This document shows, in pieces, positions 41,086 through 49,301 of a DNA stretch of 56,952 bases. The notes beneath the pieces are model-generated. The model did not search any database and was not told where the DNA came from. It saw nothing but the letters and a program-made list of their open reading frames with translations. Within the stretch, counting starts at the first letter, position 1, and the number at the start of each line of letters is the position of its first letter. Position numbers and translations under genes: made by a program. This DNA comes from Lacticaseibacillus yichunensis (lineage in GTDB: Bacteria > Bacillota > Bacilli > Lactobacillales > Lactobacillaceae): positions 1 to 56,952 of the forward strand of contig NZ_RHOG01000014.1 in assembly GCF_003946405.1 (NCBI RefSeq), in the 5' to 3' direction.

Positions 41086-41865
41086 TTATATGCTGAAAGA
41101 ATTTATTGGTGGGATGATTTGCCATTTTTCTTCAGATACTTGATGGAGAATCGCTCTGAAATTTGGTTTTATGTCAGATTTTGGAGTAACTGAAATTTTT
41201 ACGGGAAATCCAGGAACAGTTGCATCGTAGACCGCTACATACCAACCGTTCCCTTGCAGTCCACCAAATTTAACATCCTCAAAAGAGTTGCTTTGAAACA
41301 TTGAACTTTCAATCTTTACATCCAAGTCCTTTAGAGGATTATCAAAAATTAACAGATATTTGGACATTGGTTCCATATAGTGAAGTGCTTCTACGGTAAA
41401 GATGTAACTATCATCTTTCTGCTGAAATTTAAATCCCAAGTTCGAAAAAGAATATGATGCTTCATGAAACGTATTTGTTCCGTTGATAACGTCAACCATT
41501 TGTTTGAATGCAACCTCAATACCATTCTGAAATAGATCGATGTACAGGGTTTGTAGAAGAATCGTTGGCATAATCGAACCATCTAATCGGATTGGTATTA
41601 GTTTAACATCGGCCTGCGCTGAACGCATAATTGTATTCTGCCACTCCATTGTAACCATCTTACTTGAAAGACTGTTTACGGACACGAAAAAGAAAAAGAA
41701 CTCACACTTCGAAAGCCCTTCGTTCATCTTGTCAATTATTCCATCTCCGGGCTGAATTGACCAAGAATCATAAAAGACATTGTCTTGTCCGTATAAATTG
41801 GAAAGTCTAATCGCGATGGGTTCAACTACAGCTTTGTCGAGTTTGTTGTGTGATAAAAAAATCAT
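41086..41865 (-). CDS. TIR-domain protein
   Basis: A 259-residue protein. Residues 1-~130 are a TIR domain: IFLSHNKLDKAVVEPIA, NVFYDSWSIQPGDGIIDKMNEGL, FFFFFVSVNSLSSKMVTMEW, with Glu74 in the position of the catalytic glutamate of NADase-type TIRs. Residues ~135-259 are a beta-rich domain of no recognised family (YIFTVEALHYMEPMSKYLLIF...GWYVAVYDATVPGFPVKISVTP). The start ATG 41865 overlaps the stop of the upstream XRE regulator in ATGA. Bacterial TIR proteins act in antiphage defence (Thoeris ThsB, CBASS, pAgo), some as NAD-consuming effectors. No ThsA or other partner is next to it, so a stand-alone or C-terminal-domain-driven role is inferred. Confidence 0.87.
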   Translation of the reverse strand: MIFLSHNKLDKAVVEPIAIRLSNLYGQDNVFYDSWSIQPGDGIIDKMNEGLSKCEFFFFFVSVNSLSSKMVTMEWQNTIMRSAQADVKLIPIRLDGSIMPTILLQTLYIDLFQNGIEVAFKQMVDVINGTNTFHEASYSFSNLGFKFQQKDDSYIFTVEALHYMEPMSKYLLIFDNPLKDLDVKIESSMFQSNSFEDVKFGGLQGNGWYVAVYDATVPGFPVKISVTPKSDIKPNFRAILHQVSEEKWQIIPPINSFSI

Positions 41866-42389
41866 TTTTCGTCCTCCGGATTTTTAATCATTGTTTTTCT
41901 AATCTCCCCTTGCATCTTGACCATATATTGATCCAAATAACGGTGGTCAAGCCATTCTGCAATAGCACGAATATCCTTGTTTTGCCAAGCGTACATTTGG
42001 ATGATGTCATCCAAGTACGCTTTTTCTTTGTCCTCATCGCCGGCATCACGTGCTATATCAGCTTTAGCGAACATACCTTGCACTAGACTAATCTGGTCAG
42101 CTAAACCGTTGATCGAGTGATCTTGATGCTCCAACCGTTCAGACTGCCATTTCTGCCATTCTGGATTCTCAAGCATCAATTCGTTAGGCGTAACGTTCAA
42201 TGCCTCGCACAGCTGCATAATCGTCTCGGCAGACGGTGTGAACACGCCACGTTCAATCTTGGACACTGTTTGCTCGATACTGCTTAGCCTGCTTGCAAGT
42301 TCCTTTTGGGTCAGGCCTTGTTCTTTGCGAATACGTTTGACGTTCAGGCCAATTTTGATTTCGATGCCTTCTGAATTTTTTTCAGACAT
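41862..42389 (-). CDS. XRE-family regulator upstream of the TIR gene
   Basis: A 175-residue protein; ATG 42389 follows GGGGAGAAG. Residues ~13-70 are a Cro/C1 HTH (GLNVKRIRKEQGLTQKELASRLSSIEQTVSKIERGVFTPS). The rest is helical (NGLADQISLVQGMFAKADIARDAGDEDKEKAYLDDI). It overlaps the TIR start by 4 nt and so is transcribed and translated with it. Likely it represses the mobile element or its own operon. A long-range link to element induction, as with ImmR-type regulators, is possible but unproven. Confidence 0.85.
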   Translation of the reverse strand: MSEKNSEGIEIKIGLNVKRIRKEQGLTQKELASRLSSIEQTVSKIERGVFTPSAETIMQLCEALNVTPNELMLENPEWQKWQSERLEHQDHSINGLADQISLVQGMFAKADIARDAGDEDKEKAYLDDIIQMYAWQNKDIRAIAEWLDHRYLDQYMVKMQGEIRKTMIKNPEDEK

Positions 42390-42615
42390 TTCTTCTCCCC
42401 GATTCTTTGACGATTTGAGTCCATTTGAAGCTATATGAAACTGTTTCAAACCATTTGAAGTCCTGTTGAGGCTTATTAAAGCATTGACAGGGTTAATGGT
42501 CAAACATTATATGGTTGTGTGACAAGTGCAAACCTGCTAGAATGCAGATACAGGACGACAAACATCATCCTGTTATTATTATAACATTGAAACTGACGAG
42601 GAGAAAGGAAGAAAA

Positions 42616-42690
42616 CCTGCGCCGCCGCGCGCGGCGTACAGCGCGAAAGCCGCTAGCGAGAGCGGCGGCGGTCGGCGTTAGCCGGCCGCC
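42616..42690. repeat. GC-rich structured block before oriT
   Basis: In an otherwise AT-rich region this block contains CGCCGC/GCGGCG, GCCGCT/AGCGGC (42649-42666) and further GGC/GCC repeats that would fold strongly. It sits between the divergent regulator and relaxase genes. It may be part of the origin of transfer or replication. Confidence 0.55.
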
Positions 42691-42694
42691 ACAA

Positions 42695-42718
42695 GCCCCC
42701 AGTATCTAATAGGGGGGC
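42695..42718 (+). other. Candidate oriT nick region (MobT/NicK type)
   Basis: GCCCCC (42695-42700), AGTATCTAATA, then GGGGGGC (42712-42718). Tn916 and ICEBs1 oriT sites have the same layout, a C run, a short ...CTAACA-like spacer and a G run, nicked by Rep_trans-type relaxases. It is 125 nt upstream of the relaxase gene. Another hairpin (AATGCC/GGCATT, around 42755-42774) follows. Confidence 0.7.
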
Positions 42719-42842
42719 AGAGACAGGAATGTATTAACAAAAACACAGGGTAGAAATGCCGTAGGCAAGGCATTCCCCGTAGAGACAGAGTGTCAACAGG
42801 CTAAAAAAGCTGTAAACACCAGAAAACAAAGGAGAGACGCTA

Positions 42843-44075
42843 ATGCAAAATGATTTGACTGCGGGAATCGTGGTCACTGATTGGTTAGGCAAGTTCTGGG
42901 ACTTGATGGCCGAGCAGAAATTGACGCAACAACAAGTGGCCGATAAGGTCGGGATTACCCGCGGTTACCTGAATCAGCTACTTGGTGGCAAAAGACCGCT
43001 AAATGAAAATATGCGACGCCAGCTGATGTGTGCTTATCGTGAGCTATCCGGTGACGAAGCACTGACCATGTGGATCGACTATGTCCGCATTCGCTTCCCC
43101 ACCCACGATGCTATCCCCATCATGACCGAGTTGTTGCAAATCAAGCCAATATTCTTCGCACCGGACAACTGGGGCTTTTACGGCTACACTGGTAAGTTTG
43201 AACACGGCGCGATGCAAATATTCACTTCACCAGAAGATGACGATCGCGGTACGCTACTGGAACTGAAAGGTGAAGGCTGTCGCGAATTTGAGTGTCTGCT
43301 ACTCGCCCAACATCGCAGCTGGTATGACTTCTTTGAAAAGGCAAATGAACTCGGTGGTCATTACAATCGAATCGACCTTGCTATCAATGATTATGTAGAT
43401 ATGCTACCGGTGCAATACTTTATTGATAAGTGTGATCGCGACGAATTTACCTCAATTTTTCGACGCATTCATAAAGACGCCAATAAAGAACACGGCGTCA
43501 TTGGTCGCACACTGTACATTGGTTCGAGAAAAAGCCAATTCTACATGTGCCTGTACCAAAAAGACGCCGAACAGTTTTTCAAATATGGCACACCTCTAGA
43601 TCAAACGCCAATCAAAAACCGCTTTGAGCTACGCCTGGCTGATGAACGGGCAACAAAGGCGATTGAGGCGTTGTTAAACGAACGCGACCCTGCCAAGGTG
43701 ATATTTGGCATCATCAATCGCTATGTGCGCTTCTTAAAGCCCAATGGTAAGGCTAGAGCAAGCTGGCCGTTAGACGACCTCTGGGCGAATTTTATCGGCA
43801 AATACGGTGAGAAGCTTCGGCTAACAACCGAACCGGAGCCATTCTCGATCAAGCGCACCTACAATTGGATTGAGAAGCAAGTCGCACCAACCTTGAAGAT
43901 GTTACTCGCCTATGATTCAGCCACCGCCCAAGACATTTTGATGACGATGATCGCCAACGCTAAAATCACACAAAAGGAGATGAGCATTCTACAAGCGATG
44001 CTCGCATCAACCGAAGAAATGATTATCCCAAGTGAGGAATCAAAAAAGAGCGACTACGCCGACCAAAGCAAGTAG
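42843..44075 (+). CDS. MobT-type relaxase / Rep_trans replication initiator
   Basis: A 410-residue protein. AAAGGAGAG precedes ATG 42843. Residues ~25-55 are an HTH (LTQQQVADKVGITRGYLNQLLGGKRPLN); the Rep_trans domain follows, with GHYNRIDLAINDYVDM (metal-binding Asp) and LYIGSRKSQFYMCLYQK near residue 220 (tyrosine block). This HTH plus Rep_trans layout is that of Tn916 Orf20, ICEBs1 NicK and MobT relaxases, which nick oriT and start rolling-circle replication and transfer. The acidic C-terminus (PSEESKKSDYADQSK) is variable. It is upstream of the DUF3173 and integrase genes. Confidence 0.88.
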   Translation: MQNDLTAGIVVTDWLGKFWDLMAEQKLTQQQVADKVGITRGYLNQLLGGKRPLNENMRRQLMCAYRELSGDEALTMWIDYVRIRFPTHDAIPIMTELLQIKPIFFAPDNWGFYGYTGKFEHGAMQIFTSPEDDDRGTLLELKGEGCREFECLLLAQHRSWYDFFEKANELGGHYNRIDLAINDYVDMLPVQYFIDKCDRDEFTSIFRRIHKDANKEHGVIGRTLYIGSRKSQFYMCLYQKDAEQFFKYGTPLDQTPIKNRFELRLADERATKAIEALLNERDPAKVIFGIINRYVRFLKPNGKARASWPLDDLWANFIGKYGEKLRLTTEPEPFSIKRTYNWIEKQVAPTLKMLLAYDSATAQDILMTMIANAKITQKEMSILQAMLASTEEMIIPSEESKKSDYADQSK

Positions 44076-44152
44076 TCACCCTTCACAGATAAAATATGGG
44101 TTCTATCTGGTTTGATTATCTCACTCCCACCAAACTTTAGGAAGTGATTTGA

Positions 44153-44416
44153 TTGAATATTAACGTACCAGCACAGCCAGTCTTCCTTACGATGACAAGA
44201 GCTGACCTTATCAAGCTGGGATACAGTCCAGCGCAAGCAAGTCGTATCATCAAAATGGCAAAAGAGTTGTTGCTCAAACGTGGCCTTGGATGGTACGGTA
44301 AGAAAGGCGTAGACCGTGTTCCAGTGGAAGCAGTAGACGCAGTATTAGGCTTGAAACTAAGCCAACTTGAGGGTGCACCAAGTGGCCTTTCCGCAGTTAA
44401 GGAGGAACTATCTTGA
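44153..44416 (+). CDS. DUF3173 protein, likely excisionase
   Basis: An 87-residue protein. TTG 44153 has AGGAAGTG upstream; ATG 44192 (MTRADLIKLGYS) is an alternative that fits the usual family start but has no site. The core TRADLIKLGYSPAQASRIIKMAKELL is DUF3173. In integrative elements this family lies just before the tyrosine integrase and is thought to act as a recombination directionality factor. Its stop overlaps the integrase start (TTGA), so the two are coupled. Confidence 0.85.
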   Translation: MNINVPAQPVFLTMTRADLIKLGYSPAQASRIIKMAKELLLKRGLGWYGKKGVDRVPVEAVDAVLGLKLSQLEGAPSGLSAVKEELS

Positions 44417-45546
44417 CTACGAAAGACCCAATTACAAAACAAGCGGACGGCACTTTTAGCTTCCGCGTGAGCTTAGGAACTGACAAACGGACTGGCAAGC
44501 GAATTCAAAAACGCGCCAGCGGCTTCAAAACGAAAACGGAGGCGAAAAAAGCACGAGTTGCAATGTTGGCGGCGGGGATCGCCGATGATGAGGACATCAA
44601 GAAGACGAAGTTTGGCGAGTTCATGGAGGACGTGTTCAAACCTTGGTACAAAACCCAAGTGAAACCACGCACCTACCGCCAACGGTTAGTTTTGATGAAC
44701 ACCGATTATCTGACTAGGTTCAACGACATTATCATTAACCAAATTCGGCCGATTGATGTGCAACATTGGCAAGTCAGCGTACTCAAAGACTGTAAGCAAT
44801 CCTATGCGCGTACCATCAACATTATGTTAGGCCAAGTGCTTGAACGTGCTAAGGCGCTTGGTATCATCACTGAAAATCCTGTGCGGATTGTTGGCCTTAT
44901 CAAAAAGAAGAAAGCAAAAATCCAGTTCTGGACGCAAGCTGACTTTCAAAAGGTACTTGCCAAGACGAACACAGACACGTATACGGGCCGCTTTGATTAC
45001 ACAATGTTGTGGTTCATGTTCATGTCTGGCTTACGTAGCGGTGAAGCACGGGCGTTGAAGTGGACAGACGTTGATCTCGAAGCTAAGACCGTGAACGTCA
45101 ATAAGACGATGGATTATCACAACCGTAACTGGTTTGAGACGCCAGCACCAAAGACCGCCGCTAGTCGCCGTACCGTGGCTCTTGATGATGATACCGTTGC
45201 GTGCTTAGGCGCGTGGCAGGACGCACAAGCGGTAATGGTGAATTCCGAGTGGGTATTCTCACTTAATGGAATTCCGTGCTCCGACCAGCAATTTATCGCC
45301 ATTGTGGACACTTACAGCGATGCGGCCAAGGTTCAGCGAATTACCGTACACGGCCTCCGCCACTCGCATGTGTCGCTGTTGATCAGCCTCGGTGAAAACC
45401 CACTCCAGATCAAAGAACGTCTGGGGCATGAGGACATCGAAACGACGCTCGGCACTTACGGTCATCTCTACCCCAACAGTATCTTTGAAGTCGCAAAAAA
45501 GCTCAACGGGATATTCTCCAAGGAGGTGCCCGATGAGCCAAAATAA
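44413..45546 (+). CDS. Tyrosine recombinase (integrase)
   Basis: A 377-residue phage-type integrase. TTG 44413 lies 7 nt after GGAGGA and overlaps the preceding stop. An AP2-like arm-binding N-terminus (GTFSFRVSLGTDKRTGKR) and a core-binding domain (~60-160) precede the catalytic domain with Arg208 (SGLRSGEA), His313 and Arg316 (HGLRHSH), His339 (LGHED) and nucleophile Tyr349 (TLGTYGH). All pentad positions are intact, so it should be active. It lies next to attR, ~90 nt from the 11-bp core repeat, as is usual. It is expected to use CCCGGGAAATA as the crossover region. Confidence 0.93.
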   Translation: MTTKDPITKQADGTFSFRVSLGTDKRTGKRIQKRASGFKTKTEAKKARVAMLAAGIADDEDIKKTKFGEFMEDVFKPWYKTQVKPRTYRQRLVLMNTDYLTRFNDIIINQIRPIDVQHWQVSVLKDCKQSYARTINIMLGQVLERAKALGIITENPVRIVGLIKKKKAKIQFWTQADFQKVLAKTNTDTYTGRFDYTMLWFMFMSGLRSGEARALKWTDVDLEAKTVNVNKTMDYHNRNWFETPAPKTAASRRTVALDDDTVACLGAWQDAQAVMVNSEWVFSLNGIPCSDQQFIAIVDTYSDAAKVQRITVHGLRHSHVSLLISLGENPLQIKERLGHEDIETTLGTYGHLYPNSIFEVAKKLNGIFSKEVPDEPK

Positions 45547-45634
45547 TTTGAAAAGGGTCAAAACTGTGCCACCGTAAAATCGGTGGTGCTAGAAACGTTG
45601 ATACCACGGGACAGGCGCGAAATGCGCGATTGTT

Positions 45635-45645
45635 CCCGGGAAATA
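45635..45645 (+). other. attR: 11-bp direct repeat CCCGGGAAATA
   Basis: Second copy of the core repeat; the empty site would put it in the loop of the terminator whose arms are at 40047-40061 and 45654-45668. Confidence 0.8.
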
Positions 45646-45653
45646 GCCAGGTG

Positions 45654-45668
45654 ACTTGCGCCGTCTTT
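45654..45668 (-). terminator. Right half of the split terminator
   Basis: ACTTGCGCCGTCTTT, complementary to 40047-40061. It lies 14 nt from the stop of the SGNH hydrolase gene, which it served before insertion. Confidence 0.8.
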
Positions 45669-45681
45669 GTTTGGCGATAGC

Positions 45682-46368
45682 CTATTTGAGTAGTGTTTCC
45701 AGGGCGGCCGCAAACCGCGGTGTCCAGATATCACGGTACCCCATCATCGTCGGATGGGCATCATCGAGCATGCTGGCAGGTTGGGCGGCCGTCTCTTCGG
45801 CCACCGCGGCATCCCCATGCAAGTCGAGGATGGCGAAGTGCCACTTGGCCTGCAACGCGATCAATTTTTCAACTAATTCTGTGTAGTCGGTCTCTGCCGG
45901 GTCGCGCAGGCAGGTATAGAACAGCACGGGGCAATCCCAGTGCGCCTTTGCGTACGCCAAAATAAATTCGATGGCACCAATCGTCGTGTGCGGGTCAAAC
46001 GCGTCGGCGGAAGATCCGTCGGCGATCGCGCCAACCGGGCAGCCCCGGCGGCCATCATTGGTGGACAGCTGAACCACCAGCGCGGCAAAATGCTGGGCGG
46101 TCGGAATGTCGCGCTTGAGCCGAGCAATGTAGGAAGCGTCATCCGCATCCGCCAGCGTGGTCCCATTGACCGCCGACTTCACGGCCTCGACGCCATATTG
46201 GGCCGCCAAGAAATCCACGTAGGAACGGTCAAGCGACCCCGCACCCAGCGTGATCGACGACCCGAGAAACGCGATCGGCGCACCCTCCAAGCTAGTTCCT
46301 AGATGTTTCTCGGCATTTTCCGGCAAAAATTGCGCCGCGTTGCCCGGCAGATCCTTTAGTTCTGTCAT
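45682..46368 (-). CDS. SGNH/GDSL-family hydrolase
   Basis: A 228-residue esterase or deacetylase. AAGGAGATGG precedes ATG 46368. Block I is AFLGSSITLGAGSL (Ser nucleophile), block III STNDGRR (Asn/Asp oxyanion) and block V DDAHPTMMGY (catalytic Asp-His). There is no signal peptide, so it acts in the cytoplasm; substrate unknown. Its terminator is interrupted by the mobile element. Confidence 0.88.
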   Translation of the reverse strand: MTELKDLPGNAAQFLPENAEKHLGTSLEGAPIAFLGSSITLGAGSLDRSYVDFLAAQYGVEAVKSAVNGTTLADADDASYIARLKRDIPTAQHFAALVVQLSTNDGRRGCPVGAIADGSSADAFDPHTTIGAIEFILAYAKAHWDCPVLFYTCLRDPAETDYTELVEKLIALQAKWHFAILDLHGDAAVAEETAAQPASMLDDAHPTMMGYRDIWTPRFAAALETLLK

Positions 46369-46459
46369 TCACCCATCTCCTTGATATTGTCACCATGACT
46401 ATAGCGAAGAATGGGGATTTTGCAAGCGGTTTCGGCGGCGGCCATGACAACCTTTCGTC

Positions 46460-47314
46460 TTAGCGATAGAGATACACATACACGTGACTGAGCGTGATAC
46501 CTAACTGAATATGCACGCCATTGCTAGTGATCACCTGGTGTGTGGCCTGACTGAGCGAACCGGCTAGCGCTTTTTGCAGATCCATCGTCACCGTTTGTGG
46601 GTCGGCGCCAAGCGCGCTCGCCATCAGTCCTAATTGCGTGCCGAGCGTGGTGAGCGACTTTTTCGTTTTCAGGAGAGCCGGCGTCAACGAGGCGGTCAGC
46701 GTCATCAACTGGTTGTCCCGCACATTAGCCGAGATCGTGATGCCATCTTTGGCAAAAATCGTCTGCGTTCCTGCCCGCAATGCCGGAATCCGCTGTGCTT
46801 GTGTCGCAGCATCAGCCTTTGCGTAGGCGCGACGGAGCGCTTGTACCTGTTGCGCAAGTGCCTGTTGCTGGGCGGGCGAAAGCTTGGCCAGCGCCTTTTG
46901 ACTGGGCTGCGGCGTCAAGACCGCTTTTTGCTGCGCCGGTGTCAGTTGACTGACAGCCAGCGCCTGATCGTATTTGGTCGTGAAGTCCTTGGCGTCGATC
47001 AGTGCGCGGGTGGCTTTGACATGGATCGTGTTCGTCTTCCCCGCCGTTTTCACTCGCACGATCTGTGTCTGGGTGGTCACCGGTAGATAAAATTGATACC
47101 GACCTTGATTGGGATGTGCGGTGCCCTTGCTGGCAGTTGTCCCGCTTTTTGTCTGGGCAGTCACGGTCACCTTCTGATGCGCTGACCCACTGATCACTGC
47201 CACCTTGCCGTGATCACGGTAAGAGACAACAGGCGGGGATGCTTGCCCACAACCGGACAATGTGGCCAGCACGCCGACGACGACTAACCCGCCAATCAAT
47301 TTTCTAATGCGCAT
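46460..47314 (-). CDS. Lipoprotein linked to the DHA2 exporter
   Basis: A 284-residue lipoprotein: lipobox LSGC near residue 22 and AAGGAGGGCG before ATG 47314. The first part has a beta-rich segment (KVAVISGSAHQKVTVTAQTKSG), the middle is helical with Gln/Ala-rich repeats (LTPAQQKAVLTPQPSQKALAKLSPAQQQALAQQ), and the end is again mixed. No domain is recognised. Its start overlaps the end of the exporter gene by 11 nt, so the two are coupled. It may help the exporter at the cell surface or be a separately used cargo; this is inference. Confidence 0.8.
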   Translation of the reverse strand: MRIRKLIGGLVVVGVLATLSGCGQASPPVVSYRDHGKVAVISGSAHQKVTVTAQTKSGTTASKGTAHPNQGRYQFYLPVTTQTQIVRVKTAGKTNTIHVKATRALIDAKDFTTKYDQALAVSQLTPAQQKAVLTPQPSQKALAKLSPAQQQALAQQVQALRRAYAKADAATQAQRIPALRAGTQTIFAKDGITISANVRDNQLMTLTASLTPALLKTKKSLTTLGTQLGLMASALGADPQTVTMDLQKALAGSLSQATHQVITSNGVHIQLGITLSHVYVYLYR

Positions 47315-48896
47315 GATCTTCGCCCTCCTTCGCTTTCGGCTTGATCAACACCATTGCACTGACGGCGCCCACCGCCAACAAGCCCGCGATCACAAGACAC
47401 GCTCGCGCAAAACCATTTTCAAACGCGTGAAAGACGAGGCTGTGGAGGTCTTCAAACAGCTGGGTGCCGCGAAAACCCTTCGTCTGTGGACTCGCGAAGA
47501 TCTGCTCACCCGCAAACGCACCGGCCTGATGGAGCGCATCGACCAACTGCCCCTTCGCCGCGGGGAGTGGATTCTGCAAAACCGGTGGCAAGGTCGCAAG
47601 CTTGGCCAACCCACCGTCGAGCTTGGCCGTGTAGCCATTGCTGGCGGCGATGCCGAGAATCACCACGCCAAACGAGATGCCGACTTGGCGGAAAACATTG
47701 AGCACCCCACTGGCCATCCCGACATCCGCTTTGGCGACCGCACCCATCGCGGTGGTTGAGATCGGCGGGTTGACCAGCGCGTTGCTGATGCCAAGCAAAA
47801 TAAAGCCGAGAAACAGATCCGACCAGGCAAACGGCACCTGCATCTGATGATCGATGGTCAAGATGCCTGCCGTCCCAAAGACTAGCGCCGCACTGATCAA
47901 CCAGCGACTGCCGATCTTATTCGTGAGAAAACCAGTCAACGGCCCTAAGACCAACGTGAAGACTGAGATCCACAGTAGTTTGAGCCCGGTTTGAAAGGCG
48001 GAATAATTCATATAATTTTGCATGAGAATCGATAAGTAGGTGAAGCCCCCATAGATCCCGGCGCCCAGTGTAAAAGCCGCAATGTTGGCTCCGACAAATG
48101 GTGCCGAGCGGAAGATCGAGAGCCTGATCATTGGCTGTTGCCCATGCCGCTCAACCGCAATAAAAGCGATCAAGCTGACCAGTGCCAAGCCAAATAGTGA
48201 GAGAATACGCCAATCTGTCCAGGCATAGGACATGTGCATCTCTTTTTGAATCAAGGCCAAGATCAGCCCGAACACCATCAAAATACTGAACAGCATTCCT
48301 AGCCAATCCAAGTGTTCATCGGCATCGGCGTGACCTTTTTCAATGAAGACCACGCCCATGATCAGCGTCAGAATCGCCACCGGCAGATTGATCAAAAAGA
48401 TCGCGCGCCAGCCCAGTGAATCCACCAAGGCGCCACCGATCAGCGGACCGATCGAAACGGCCAAGCCGGTGACTGAGCTCCAGATACCCAGCGCGAGGCC
48501 GCGCTGCGTCTCCGGAAAAGCCAGCGTCACGATCGATAGCGATAACGACATCATGGCCGCCCCGCCGATACCTTGAAAACCGCGGGCAATATTCAACCAT
48601 GTGTCGTTGGTCGCCAATCCGCTCAAGAGCGACCCGAGCATAAAGATCACCACGCCGATCAGGAAGACCTGCTTTTTGCCAAAGCGGTCCCCCAGCTTCG
48701 AGACTGGCAGGAGCATCATCGCGTACACCAACGTATACGCATTGAGCACCCACTGCAGCGTTGAAAAACTCGTGGCAAAACTCTTCTGAATCTCCGGCAA
48801 CGCAACGTTTACGATGGTGATGTCGAGCATGCCCATAAACACGGCCAAACAAACGGCGACAAGCACCCACCATTTGCGACCAGTGACTTCTTTCAT
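47304..48896 (-). CDS. MFS exporter, DHA2 (EmrB/QacA) type, 14 helices
   Basis: A 530-residue drug:H+ antiporter. AGAGGGA precedes ATG 48896. The signature LDITIVNVALPEIQ near residue 24 and RGFQGIGGAAMMSLSLSIV (motif C-like proximity) are typical for DHA2. The motif A loop is SKLGDRFGKKQVFL. A long region after helix 13 carries an acidic/basic insertion. An ArsR-type gene lies just upstream on the same strand, and both the intergenic spacer and the ArsR promoter carry TGTGC/GCACA half-sites. Expression is therefore likely repressor controlled, with the lipoprotein gene downstream. Confidence 0.92.
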   Translation of the reverse strand: MKEVTGRKWWVLVAVCLAVFMGMLDITIVNVALPEIQKSFATSFSTLQWVLNAYTLVYAMMLLPVSKLGDRFGKKQVFLIGVVIFMLGSLLSGLATNDTWLNIARGFQGIGGAAMMSLSLSIVTLAFPETQRGLALGIWSSVTGLAVSIGPLIGGALVDSLGWRAIFLINLPVAILTLIMGVVFIEKGHADADEHLDWLGMLFSILMVFGLILALIQKEMHMSYAWTDWRILSLFGLALVSLIAFIAVERHGQQPMIRLSIFRSAPFVGANIAAFTLGAGIYGGFTYLSILMQNYMNYSAFQTGLKLLWISVFTLVLGPLTGFLTNKIGSRWLISAALVFGTAGILTIDHQMQVPFAWSDLFLGFILLGISNALVNPPISTTAMGAVAKADVGMASGVLNVFRQVGISFGVVILGIAASNGYTAKLDGGLAKLATLPPVLQNPLPAAKGQLVDALHQAGAFAGEQIFASPQTKGFRGTQLFEDLHSLVFHAFENGFARACLVIAGLLAVGAVSAMVLIKPKAKEGEDHAH

Positions 48897-48921
48897 ACGA
48901 ATCCCTCTTTATATAAGTATT

Positions 48922-48939
48922 TGTGCGCACGGATGCACA
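48922..48939 (-). promoter_or_regulatory. Operator-like half-sites before the exporter gene
   Basis: TGTGC (48922-48926) and GCACA (48935-48939) enclose a GTGCGCAC-type core, close to the ATG at 48896. The same half-sites lie in the ArsR promoter. Confidence 0.5.
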
Positions 48940-48961
48940 TATTGGCGATAAAAAAGGCCTG

Positions 48962-49282
48962 CTAGCCCAGCAGCGCCTTCATGTTTCTTGCGGCTTCACT
49001 GAATTTGTTGATGATCGTCTCATTGGCGACCTTGTAATAGACCTCGCGTCCGTCTTTTCGACGCGTGATCGCGCCAAGCCGATACATCATCTCAAGATGC
49101 CTGGAGATGACTGAGCGATCACGGGGAAATTCCTCAGCGATCTGCCCGATCGTCAATTCGCCAGCGCCCGCAAGATAAACGAGCAATTCGGAACGAACCG
49201 GGTCACAGATCACCCGGAAGAAATCAATATCAACATTGTCTCTGATCAGTGCGCGGCACTGAGCTGGGTCGTATTTTGCCAT
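48962..49282 (-). CDS. ArsR-family transcriptional repressor
   Basis: A 106-residue winged-helix protein. ATG 49282 follows GGTGAGGAA; the longer frame has no site. The winged helix is ICDPVRSELLVYLAGAGELTIGQIAEEFPRDRSVISRHLEMMYRLGAITRRKDGREVYYKV, typical of ArsR/SmtB. Only one cysteine (in VICDP) is present, so a classical metal site is not obvious. It lies directly upstream of the DHA2 exporter and its own promoter has the palindrome TGTGCGTGCACA in the spacer. It is thus expected to repress itself and the exporter. Confidence 0.88.
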   Translation of the reverse strand: MAKYDPAQCRALIRDNVDIDFFRVICDPVRSELLVYLAGAGELTIGQIAEEFPRDRSVISRHLEMMYRLGAITRRKDGREVYYKVANETIINKFSEAARNMKALLG

Positions 49283-49301
49283 TTCCTCACCACCTTCGCC
49301 A

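Larger units (their letters stand above)
40066..45645. mobile_element. Integrative mobilizable element, ~5.57 kb
   Basis: Bounded by an 11-bp direct repeat and holding, right to left, a tyrosine integrase, a DUF3173 protein, a MobT-type relaxase with oriT, two XRE-family proteins and a TIR protein. No type IV secretion genes are present, so transfer would need a helper conjugative element. Base composition is lower in GC than the host flanks. It sits in the loop of a host terminator and brings a new one (40198-40234). Confidence 0.85.
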
